Source of the DNA: Methanobacteriota archaeon
GTDB lineage: Archaea > Halobacteriota > Methanomicrobia > Methanomicrobiales > Methanoculleaceae
Length of the DNA: 5,921 nt
Assembly (NCBI GenBank): GCA_023457135.1
Contig: JAEWMO010000089.1
Span: 1-5,921, forward strand
Direction of reading: 5' to 3'
Shown here: positions 1 to 5,092 of the stretch, in pieces
How positions within the stretch are numbered: position 1 is the stretch's first letter
Layout: the number at the start of each line of letters is the position of its first letter
Translations under genes and position numbers: made by a program
The notes under the pieces: generated by a model
What the model was told of the DNA's origin: nothing
The model's input: only the letters and a program-made list of their open reading frames with translations
Databases searched by the model: none

Positions 1-345
1 GTCACCTTCGATCCGGATTACGCGACGGTCATGTGCCTCCCGGTCGAGCGGCTCTCGCTCCTCCTCCTGGTGCTGATCGCCCTCACGGTGGTGATGCTGA
101 TCCGCGTGGTGGGGATCATCCTGGTGATCGCGCTCCTCACGCTCCCGGCGGCGATCAGCCGCCTCTACACCACCAGGATATGGAGCATGATGCTACTTGC
201 CGTCGTCCTCGGCATCATCTTCACCGTGGCGGGGATCGGGCTTTCGTACGTTCTCAACGTTCCGTCGGGGGCGACGATCATCCTGGTGAGCACGATCGCG
301 TATGCGGGCGCCCTCGGCATCGAACGTCTCCGGCAGGGCACCTGA
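1..345 (+). CDS. ABC-3 family metal transporter permease, C-terminal part (5' end outside window)
   Basis: This frame is open from base 1 and ends at TGA 343-345, giving the last 114 residues of an integral membrane protein. Four hydrophobic segments are visible at about residues 18-34, 36-54, 62-84 and 88-106 of the fragment. The stretch VGIILVIALLTLPAA (37-51) and the later VPSGATIIL (87-95) match the conserved C-terminal helices of the ABC-3 family (ZnuB, MntB, TroC/D). These permeases form the membrane channel of importers that take up zinc, manganese or iron with a periplasmic-type binding protein and an ATPase, which would be expected upstream of the window. The metal cannot be read from this fragment. 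The protein ends shortly after the last helix, as is usual for the family, so the 3' end looks intact. The family is well supported; the substrate is not. Confidence 0.88.
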   Translation, partial: VTFDPDYATVMCLPVERLSLLLLVLIALTVVMLIRVVGIILVIALLTLPAAISRLYTTRIWSMMLLAVVLGIIFTVAGIGLSYVLNVPSGATIILVSTIAYAGALGIERLRQGT

Positions 346-386
346 TGGGGCAAACCGGTGCGCTTATGCCGGCCGGCGCAAGAGTT

Positions 387-392
387 AGGTGA
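387..392 (+). promoter_or_regulatory. Shine-Dalgarno ahead of the 174-residue gene
   Basis: AGGTGA lies three bases before ATG 396 and matches the archaeal anti-SD complement (GGAGGTGA core). It supports ATG 396 as the start. It also suggests the gene is translated from a leadered message, probably read through from the metal permease 50 bases upstream. A weak TATA-like CTTATG at 363-368 would start a transcript too close to the gene to include this site, so it is not called as the promoter. Confidence 0.6.
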
Positions 393-395
393 ACA

Positions 396-920
396 ATGGA
401 TCCGATCATCGAAGAGGGATACGCCCGGCTCCTTGAGACGCTCGGGGATCTGCAGGCGAAGAAGGAGGAATCGGCCTCGGAACTCCGGGGCAGCGTAGGA
501 GCCCTCCTTGCGCGGATGGCCGCCGATACGGCGCCGGTCGTGGAGAGGATCGGCCTTGAGATGCTCCGGCGCGGGAAACGTGAGGCCTCCGGCGAACTCT
601 ATGAGCAACAGTATTACGAGACAAAGATGATCGTGCTCGGGAAGACCGATCCGCTCCCCTACCGCCCGGACGACCCGAGCATACCTGTCGACACCCAGAT
701 CTGCGTTCTGTCCGCGGACGGGAACTTCTACGAGGTGATGTACACCAACACCGAGATCCGGATCGACTCCTACCTCTCCCCCCTGACACCGGAGGATGCC
801 TTCGACGTCTACGGCTACGACCTCGTCGTCATGCTCTACCGGGCGCTGTACGAGTATGCGCAGAAAGAGGAGGAACTGACGGCCGCGCTCGCGCGGACGC
901 TCGAATACCTCAGATCTTAA
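396..920 (+). CDS. Hypothetical protein of unknown function, 174 residues
   Basis: I do not recognise the family. ATG 396 is chosen because of the AGGTGA upstream and because an earlier ATG at 366 runs into a stop within nine codons. The product has no signal peptide or membrane segment and should be cytoplasmic. Residues 1-60 look mainly helical, with many Glu, Lys and Arg. Residues about 70-125 are richer in beta-forming and aromatic residues (for example QICVLSADGNFYEVMYTNTE). Residues 130-174 look helical again and end in an acidic amphipathic segment (EYAQKEEELTAALARTLEYL). Codon use and GC bias resemble the neighbours. It sits 50 bases behind a metal ABC permease on the same strand, so co-transcription is likely, but that alone does not show a role in metal handling. 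Its coherent composition and ribosome site make it a real gene. Confidence 0.82.
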   Translation: MDPIIEEGYARLLETLGDLQAKKEESASELRGSVGALLARMAADTAPVVERIGLEMLRRGKREASGELYEQQYYETKMIVLGKTDPLPYRPDDPSIPVDTQICVLSADGNFYEVMYTNTEIRIDSYLSPLTPEDAFDVYGYDLVVMLYRALYEYAQKEEELTAALARTLEYLRS

Positions 921-926
921 AACCCG

Positions 927-937
927 TTTCTTTTCTT
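927..937 (+). terminator. T-rich archaeal-type terminator
   Basis: TTTCTTTTCTT begins seven bases after the TAA (918-920) of the 174-residue gene. Archaeal RNA polymerase terminates at such U-rich tracts without needing a hairpin. The placement just after the stop and before a convergent gene fits termination of the metal permease and unknown gene transcript. Confidence 0.5.
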
Positions 938-943
938 CAGTCT

Positions 944-972
944 CCGGCCGATACCGACAGGGTGCCGGCCGG
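944..972. repeat. Inverted repeat between convergent genes
   Basis: CCGGCCG (944-950) is complementary to CGGCCGG (966-972). The loop can add ACC/GGT pairs (953-955 with 961-963) around GACAG. It lies in the 144-base gap between two convergent genes. It may support 3'-end formation or RNA stability of either transcript. In such GC-rich DNA it could also be chance. Confidence 0.4.
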
Positions 973-1064
973 AACGGACTTCGAACGCGTTGCTGTTCTT
1001 CGTGAGGATCAGGGCACGATGAGTATACGCACCGGGCAGAGGGCGCCCGACAGGCTCCCCGGCC

Positions 1065-1517
1065 TCACCGGCTCCCGAAGATAGGGAAGATCGGCTGGGT
1101 GGCGTCGCGCCCGGCACTGAGCGCTGAAAGCGGATACGAGCGGGTATGCTTTCTGCCGGAGGCATCCTCGTACGTGACCACCGCTTTTGCCTCCGAGACC
1201 ATGGTGCCAAGGCTGAACCCGGACTCCTCTTCCGCTTCGAGAGAGGGGGCCTCAAAATCGAGGTTCATCGGAACGATGGCGACATGGACGTTCTGTGCTC
1301 TCGCAGTGCCGGTATTGGTGACGATGATCTCACGGGCATCCTCGGACAGGTCGACGGTGACGAGCGGGTAATGGCCGGTCTCTCCCATGATATGGATGCT
1401 CATGAGGAGGACGAGCATAAAGACCAGTGCGATGAGGGCGAAGAAGGGCTCGATGAAGAGCAGCCCCAGCGTGATGAATCCTCCCGCCACCAGGATGTTC
1501 CTCTGGTTCTTATCCAT
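1065..1517 (-). CDS. Membrane-anchored protein with Ig-like/CARDB-like domain, 150 residues
   Basis: ATG at 1515-1517 is preferred over in-frame starts further out. The extra 42 residues would be Arg/Pro/Ser-rich and non-conserved in appearance, and a good TATA box lies about 27 bases upstream of this ATG. Residues 7-45 are strongly hydrophobic and probably form two short transmembrane helices hinged at IEPFF (22-26). Residues about 51-133 look like a beta-sandwich: alternating strands with an NTGTARAQNVHVAIVP segment (68-83), typical of CARDB or COG1361-like adhesin/Ig folds in methanogen surface proteins. The acidic loop EAEEESG (94-100) and the segment AKAVVTYEDASGRKHTRSYPL (110-130, key residues Y116 to Y128) complete the domain. 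If the hairpin of two helices is right, the domain faces the cytoplasm or the exterior depending on orientation, which cannot be fixed here. The specific function is unknown. It is divergent from serS and convergent with the upstream gene. Confidence 0.82.
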   Translation of the reverse strand: MDKNQRNILVAGGFITLGLLFIEPFFALIALVFMLVLLMSIHIMGETGHYPLVTVDLSEDAREIIVTNTGTARAQNVHVAIVPMNLDFEAPSLEAEEESGFSLGTMVSEAKAVVTYEDASGRKHTRSYPLSALSAGRDATQPIFPIFGSR

Positions 1518-1540
1518 GCTACATGAGTTAGCACACCGGG

Positions 1541-1550
1541 AATTATAAGG
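1541..1550 (-). promoter_or_regulatory. TATA box of the minus-strand membrane protein gene
   Basis: On the minus strand this reads CCTTATAATT, close to the archaeal TATA consensus. Its centre (about 1545) is 27-28 bases before ATG 1517, the usual distance to the transcription start. No Shine-Dalgarno is visible before the ATG. The gene is therefore likely to be transcribed without a leader. Confidence 0.6.
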
Positions 1551-1607
1551 GGTAGGTTTCGAGCGGGAGCGGCGGGGACGATACGGGCGCGCTGCCGCGG
1601 AGAGCCA

Positions 1608-1631
1608 CCTGCACCCACCCTGCAGGCAGGG
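1608..1631. repeat. Overlapping inverted repeats upstream of serS TATA
   Basis: CCTGCA (1608-1613) pairs with TGCAGG (1621-1626), and alternatively CCCTGC (1618-1623) pairs with GCAGGG (1626-1631). The element ends nine bases before the serS TATA box in the 162-base gap between two divergent promoters. That position would suit an operator, but no known regulator site is recognised. Confidence 0.35.
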
Positions 1632-1639
1632 CAACATGA

Positions 1640-1648
1640 CCATATACC
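1640..1648 (+). promoter_or_regulatory. TATA box of serS
   Basis: CCATATACC contains an archaeal TATA-like core (centre about 1645). A start about 26 bases downstream would give a leader of only about nine bases before ATG 1680. The sequence before the ATG (AGAGAGACAGC) is purine-rich but has no clear GGAGG or GGTGA site. Confidence 0.5.
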
Positions 1649-1679
1649 GTCATGGCGAAAGTATGTACAGAGAGACAGC

Positions 1680-2957
1680 ATGCTTGAGTTGAAGTTCGTT
1701 CGTGCGCACCCCGATGTCGTCAGGGCAGACCTCATCAAGAGAGGAGATACCGAGAAACTGGCCTGGGTCGACGAGGTGCTGGAGATGGACCGGAGGGCAC
1801 GGGAACTCACCGTGGCAATCGGTGACCTGCGCAACCGGAGGAACGTCATATCCCGCGAGATCAGCCAGGCGAGAAAGGCAGGGAGGGATGCAGCAGACCT
1901 CATCGCCGAGGCGGCGGATCTCCCCGGACGGATCAAAGAGGCGGAGGCGGAGCGCGAGACGCTCACCGAGCAGGTGACGTACCGCCTGATGCGGCTCCCG
2001 AACATCCTCCACGAGAGCGTCCCGGTAGGGAAAGACGATACCGAGAACGTCGAGATCCGGCGCTGGGGCGAACCGAAAGTCCCCGCGTTCGACCTGAAGA
2101 ACCACGGGGCTCTCGCCGTCGAGCACGACTGGGCGGACTTCGAGCGCGCGGCAAAGATCTCCGGAGCGGGGTTCTATTTCCTGAAGGGGAGACTCGCCCT
2201 GCTCGATATGGCGCTCCAGCGGTTTGTGATGGACCTTCTGGTCGAGCGCGGATACACCCCGATCATACCCCCCTACATGATGAACCGGGCCGCATACGAG
2301 GGCGTGACGGATCTCGCCGACTTCGAGAACGTCATGTATAAGATCGACGGCGAGGACGAGTACCTGATCGCGACGAGCGAGCACCCGATGGCCGCGATGT
2401 ACAGTGACGAGATCTTCGAGGAGAAATCTCTGCCGCTCCGGCTTGCGGGGTTGAGTCCGTGCTTCCGGCGCGAGATCGGGGCGCACGGCCTCGACACGAA
2501 AGGGCTCTTCCGTGTCCACCAGTTCCACAAGGTGGAGCAGTTCATCTACGCGACGCCGGAGCAGTCCTGGGACCTCCACGAGGAGCTGCTCGCGAACGCC
2601 GAGGCGGTCTTCCAGCAGCTCGGCCTCCCCTACCGGGTCGTCCTGATCTGCACGGGGGATATCGGGACCGTCGCCGCGAAGAAGTACGATCTCGAGGTCT
2701 GGATGCCGCGGGAGGAGTGCTACCGCGAGGCGGTCTCCTGCTCGAACTGCACGGCCTACCAGGCGGTGCGGCTGAACATCAAGGTGCGCGATCCGACCGA
2801 GTTCACCGAGAAGCGCTACCTGCACACCTTGAACAGCACCGCGATCGCGACCTCCCGCGCGATACGGGCGATCCTCGAGAACTACCAGAACGAGGACGGG
2901 TCGGTCACGGTCCCGAAGGTCCTCAGGCCCTACCTCTACGGCAGCGAGACGCTGTAG
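1680..2957 (+). CDS. serS: Seryl-tRNA synthetase (bacterial-type class II)
   Basis: This 425-residue enzyme charges tRNA-Ser (and tRNA-Sec where present) with serine using ATP in the cytoplasm. Its length is normal for the family. Residues 1-110 form the N-terminal long antiparallel coiled coil that binds the tRNA variable arm, rich in Arg, Glu and Lys. The catalytic core follows: motif 1 around 177-201 (ending GYTPIIPPYMM), the serine-binding TSE loop (232-234), motif 2 at 260-286 (CFRREIGAHGLDTKG then FHKVE) and motif 3 at about 385-418 (NSTAIATSRAIRAILENYQ, with R393). The segment AAKKYDLEVWMP (332-343) is also diagnostic. It is the canonical type, not the rare methanogen-type SerRS with a different N-terminal domain and zinc site. 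One local oddity is NCTAYQAVR (356-364), where relatives usually have Asp and Arg in place of A359 and V363. It appears monocistronic, with its own TATA box and a T6 tract behind it. Confidence 0.97.
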   Translation: MLELKFVRAHPDVVRADLIKRGDTEKLAWVDEVLEMDRRARELTVAIGDLRNRRNVISREISQARKAGRDAADLIAEAADLPGRIKEAEAERETLTEQVTYRLMRLPNILHESVPVGKDDTENVEIRRWGEPKVPAFDLKNHGALAVEHDWADFERAAKISGAGFYFLKGRLALLDMALQRFVMDLLVERGYTPIIPPYMMNRAAYEGVTDLADFENVMYKIDGEDEYLIATSEHPMAAMYSDEIFEEKSLPLRLAGLSPCFRREIGAHGLDTKGLFRVHQFHKVEQFIYATPEQSWDLHEELLANAEAVFQQLGLPYRVVLICTGDIGTVAAKKYDLEVWMPREECYREAVSCSNCTAYQAVRLNIKVRDPTEFTEKRYLHTLNSTAIATSRAIRAILENYQNEDGSVTVPKVLRPYLYGSETL

Positions 2958-2983
2958 GCAGTCCAGGATATCCAACCAATACC

Positions 2984-2989
2984 TTTTTT
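2984..2989 (+). terminator. T6 tract after serS
   Basis: A run of six T begins 27 bases after the serS stop and is followed directly by a palindrome (2991-3002). U-rich tracts of this length act as archaeal terminators. It is a short tract, so partial read-through into the structured region beyond is possible. Confidence 0.5.
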
Positions 2990-2990
2990 G

Positions 2991-3002
2991 GCAGGGCCCT
3001 GC
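2991..3002. repeat. Perfect 12-bp palindrome GCAGGGCCCTGC
   Basis: The palindrome lies directly behind the T6 tract after serS. Its GCAGGG and CCCTGC halves are the same hexamers that form the inverted repeat at 1618-1631 upstream of serS. CAGGGCC (2992-2998) can also pair with GGCCCTG (3054-3060), enclosing the hairpin at 3031-3051. It may be a protein-binding site, part of an RNA fold, or chance in GC-rich DNA. Confidence 0.4.
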
Positions 3003-3030
3003 AGGAGTCCCGCCTCTTCAGTACCCCCAA

Positions 3031-3051
3031 CCGCGCGAATCGTTCCCGCGG
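3031..3051. repeat. Small imperfect hairpin
   Basis: CCGCG (3031-3035) pairs with CGCGG (3047-3051). After one C/C mismatch, GAA (3037-3039) pairs with TTC (3043-3045) around a three-base loop. It lies in the non-coding gap between serS and the hydrolase gene. Confidence 0.35.
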
Positions 3052-3068
3052 AAGGCCCTGAAAGCCGT

Positions 3069-3108
3069 TGCCCGAATTGCAGGCGCACCTCTGGTGCCCT
3101 TTCGGGCA
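3069..3108. repeat. Strong 40-base imperfect hairpin upstream of the hydrolase gene
   Basis: TGCCCGAA (3069-3076) pairs perfectly with TTCGGGCA (3101-3108). Inside, after a four-base bulge (TTGC 3077-3080), AGG (3081-3083) pairs with CCT (3098-3100). After a bulged C (3084), GCACC (3085-3089) pairs with GGTGC (3093-3097) around the loop TCT. That makes sixteen base pairs in 40 bases, the best fold in the window. It ends eleven bases before the TATA box of the hydrolase gene, so in DNA it could be an operator. If transcribed from serS it would be a 3'-UTR or small-RNA structure. No T tract follows it on either strand, so a simple intrinsic terminator is less likely. Confidence 0.6.
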
Positions 3109-3118
3109 GAATAGGTTG

Positions 3119-3126
3119 CTATATTA
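3119..3126 (+). promoter_or_regulatory. TATA box of the serine hydrolase gene
   Basis: CTATATTA is a good archaeal TATA match. Its centre lies 27-28 bases before ATG 3150, so transcription would begin at or next to the start codon. No Shine-Dalgarno precedes that ATG. This supports a leaderless message and helps choose ATG 3150 over GTG 3144. Confidence 0.6.
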
Positions 3127-3149
3127 CCGGAAAGTGCATATGAGTGGTT

Positions 3150-4370
3150 ATGCCCCCCTTTCCTCGCACAAAGCCTCATATCCTCCTTCTCATCGGCATC
3201 GTCATAACCGCGGCCGCTCTCTCCTCCGGGTGCCTGCAGGAGACCGGACCCGTGCAGGGGACGGATGACCGTAGCAGTCCTCCCTCCCCGGCTGTAGCCT
3301 CTGACCTTGAGTCGATCGTCTCGGCCGGCGTTCAAAATGCCGGCGTCCCCGGCACCCTGATCGAGATCTCGACGCCGGCATGGACCTGGAACTACGCGGC
3401 CGGCAACGCCTCACTCTCCCCGGTGGTGCCGGCAGCGCCGGAGATGCGGTTCATCATCGCGAGCGTGACAAAGACCTTCACGAGCGTCGCAATCCTGCAG
3501 CTCGCCGAGGACGGAGAGCTCTCGCTCGACGATCCCATCGACCGCTGGCTCCCGGCGGACGTGGCGGAGAGGATCCCGGAGAGCGACGCGATCACGGTCC
3601 GCCAGCTCCTCGACCACACGAGCGGCATCGCGGACTACGACGAGGACGCGATCGTCCTCGCCGAATACGAAGACCCCGACACGCCGATCCCCTACCAGGA
3701 GGGGATGCGGCAGGGCCTCGACGCAAGCCCCCTTTACCCGCCGGGAACGGACTACACCTACTCGAACGTGAACTACGTCCTTCTCACCCTGATCATCGAC
3801 GAGGCGGCTGGCGTCCCCTACGAGGACTACGTCACCCGCAACATCCTCGTCCCGGCGGGGATGAACGACACCTTCGTCCACCGGACCAACCACATCCCCG
3901 GCCCGCACATGCGGGCTCTGGAGAGCGAAGAAGACGGGACCGTCATGGACTTCACCGACCTCTACATCCAGTTCGACCGCGGCGCCGGGGATATCGTGAG
4001 CACGACGGCCGACCTCAACAGGTTCCACCGTGCGCTCCGAACAGGGGCGCTGATCGATCCTGCGTCGCTTGCGGCGATGGAGAATGTCTCCCCGCAGTCT
4101 CAGAAGAACGGGATGGTGGCCGGTCTTGGAGAGATGAATGTCGGATGCGGGTACGGGTACTTCACGCAGCAGAACGCATCGGAAGGTCTGACCCTCTACG
4201 GCCATACCGGCGGGTACTACGGCTCGTACACGGCACTCTACTACTGGGCCGAGGAGGACACCTACATCGCCATGAACAGCAACTCTGCGGCAAAGGCGGG
4301 TGCGGTAAACGAGGAGATCCTCGCCCCGGTTATCCGGTATCTCAAAGAAGGGAGAGCGGCCGGGCAGTAA
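3150..4370 (+). CDS. Beta-lactamase/DD-peptidase-fold serine hydrolase, putative lipoprotein
   Basis: This 406-residue protein belongs to the serine beta-lactamase-related family (Pfam Beta-lactamase; class C, R61 DD-peptidase, AmpH and EstB relatives). The three active-site elements are present in order: S105-V-T-K108 (nucleophile and base), Y204-S-N206, and H352-T-G354, the HTG form seen in R61-like peptidases and esterases rather than KTG. The N-terminus is a short basic stretch, a hydrophobic core (about 11-24) and SSGC with Cys28, which looks like a lipobox. Residues 29-55 are a Ser/Pro/Asp-rich linker, so the enzyme probably sits on the outer face of the membrane. Methanogens of this group are expected to have an S-layer and no peptidoglycan, so a true DD-carboxypeptidase role is doubtful; an esterase, amidase or peptidase acting outside the cell is possible. 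ATG 3150 is chosen from the TATA distance; GTG 3144 would add two residues. It appears monocistronic. Confidence 0.9.
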   Translation: MPPFPRTKPHILLLIGIVITAAALSSGCLQETGPVQGTDDRSSPPSPAVASDLESIVSAGVQNAGVPGTLIEISTPAWTWNYAAGNASLSPVVPAAPEMRFIIASVTKTFTSVAILQLAEDGELSLDDPIDRWLPADVAERIPESDAITVRQLLDHTSGIADYDEDAIVLAEYEDPDTPIPYQEGMRQGLDASPLYPPGTDYTYSNVNYVLLTLIIDEAAGVPYEDYVTRNILVPAGMNDTFVHRTNHIPGPHMRALESEEDGTVMDFTDLYIQFDRGAGDIVSTTADLNRFHRALRTGALIDPASLAAMENVSPQSQKNGMVAGLGEMNVGCGYGYFTQQNASEGLTLYGHTGGYYGSYTALYYWAEEDTYIAMNSNSAAKAGAVNEEILAPVIRYLKEGRAAGQ

Positions 4371-4392
4371 GCCGGCCCGTTCCATATTTTTT
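4358..4392 (+). terminator. Hairpin plus T6 terminator of the hydrolase gene
   Basis: GGCCGG (4358-4363) pairs with CCGGCC (4372-4377) around the hydrolase stop codon. Nine bases later a T6 run (4387-4392) follows. The T run overlaps the stop codon of the convergent permease gene (TTA 4391-4393 on this strand), leaving only 20 bases between the two genes. Confidence 0.5.
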
Positions 4393-5092
4393 ACGGAATT
4401 GTTCTGACGATCCGCTCCTTCGTCACCTTCCCGGCGATGAAGCGGGCGAGGGCAAGCAGCGCCAGGCCCACAACCACAAGGACCCCCTCTGCCGTCGCCG
4501 ATATGCCGGACCCGCCGGATATGACGGCCTGGAGCCCGCCAATCAGGAAGATGAACCCGAATATGAAGGCGAACCCGAGTATCTGGTTCTCCCGCATCCC
4601 GAGCGCGAGCTGGGCCGCGCCGATGAGCCCCGCCGCGGCGGCGATCCAGACCGGGACGACGGCCACGAGGTGGAGGAGGAGCAGGGGGTCAGCGGCGACG
4701 GGAGCGTCCGCAAGAGCTGAGGCTGCCCCCATGCTCACCGCGGCCGCGAGGAGGGTCGTCAGGTACGCCGGGACGACGACCCCGATGGCTTTCCCCTCCC
4801 AGAGACGCTGGAGCGAGACCGGGGCGCAGAGGAGCGTCTCGATGGTGCCGTCTCGCTTCTCGCGGAGGAAGGCGTCAGAGCAGAAGATGTAGCCCATGAA
4901 GACACCGACCGGGAGGGTGATCGCGGCGATGCCGCCGGCAACAGCGGCGGCGTCTCCTCCGGCTGCCGCGGCGATGCCGACGGCGGTCATGACCGGGAAC
5001 CAGATAGAGAAGATGAACGCGGTGATGAGGACGCCCCGGTTCCGGAGGGCGAGCCTTATCTCCCGGCGGGCGATGACGGAGAGCGTGCTCAT
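4391..5092 (-). CDS. ABC-2 type transporter permease
   Basis: This 233-residue protein is the membrane subunit of an ABC exporter, paired with the ATPase encoded just upstream. About six transmembrane helices can be placed at residues 21-43, 55-72, 102-126, 136-163, 170-193 and 201-220. A charged amphipathic N-terminus (ARREIRLALRNRG, 8-20) precedes them. The cytoplasmic motif REKRDGTIETLLCAPVS (77-93) between helices 2 and 3 is the hallmark of ABC-2/NatB-like permeases (the EREKGTLExLLxxPVS pattern). It is short and lacks the large extracellular domain of full NatB proteins. ATG 5092 overlaps the ATPase stop as ATGA and has a GGAGG seven bases upstream, so translation is coupled. The substrate cannot be told; relatives export sodium, drugs, lipids or peptides. 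Confidence 0.9.
   Translation of the reverse strand: MSTLSVIARREIRLALRNRGVLITAFIFSIWFPVMTAVGIAAAAGGDAAAVAGGIAAITLPVGVFMGYIFCSDAFLREKRDGTIETLLCAPVSLQRLWEGKAIGVVVPAYLTTLLAAAVSMGAASALADAPVAADPLLLLHLVAVVPVWIAAAAGLIGAAQLALGMRENQILGFAFIFGFIFLIGGLQAVISGGSGISATAEGVLVVVGLALLALARFIAGKVTKERIVRTIP

Noticed and set aside
980..986. TTCGAAC resembling a tRNA T-loop
   Set aside because: No acceptor, D-arm or anticodon stem can be drawn around it on either strand.
917..1255. Minus-strand frame of 112 codons covering the gap at 921-1064
   Set aside because: Its last 35 or so residues look mildly protein-like. However, its upstream half overlaps the Ig-like protein gene in another frame, it has no ribosome site or TATA box, and it ends inside the stop region of the convergent gene.
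1518..1643. Longer N-terminus for the minus-strand membrane protein, starting at 1643
   Set aside because: The added 42 residues are Arg/Pro/Ser-rich, overlap the TATA box at 1541-1550, and precede what looks like a clean membrane-protein N-terminus.
1650..2975. Minus-strand open frame of 441 codons opposite serS
   Set aside because: It mirrors serS almost end to end. The translation is a low-complexity mix of Arg, Asp, Val and Leu with no domain. It is the usual antisense shadow of a GC-rich gene.
3411..4385. Minus-strand open frame of 324 codons opposite the hydrolase gene
   Set aside because: It is antisense to a gene with intact active-site motifs, and its composition is typical of a shadow frame.
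3380..4720. Plus-strand open frame of 446 codons overlapping the hydrolase gene and running into the permease
   Set aside because: The translation is Arg/Gly/His/Pro-rich with no recognisable motif, and it crosses two well-supported genes in the wrong frame.
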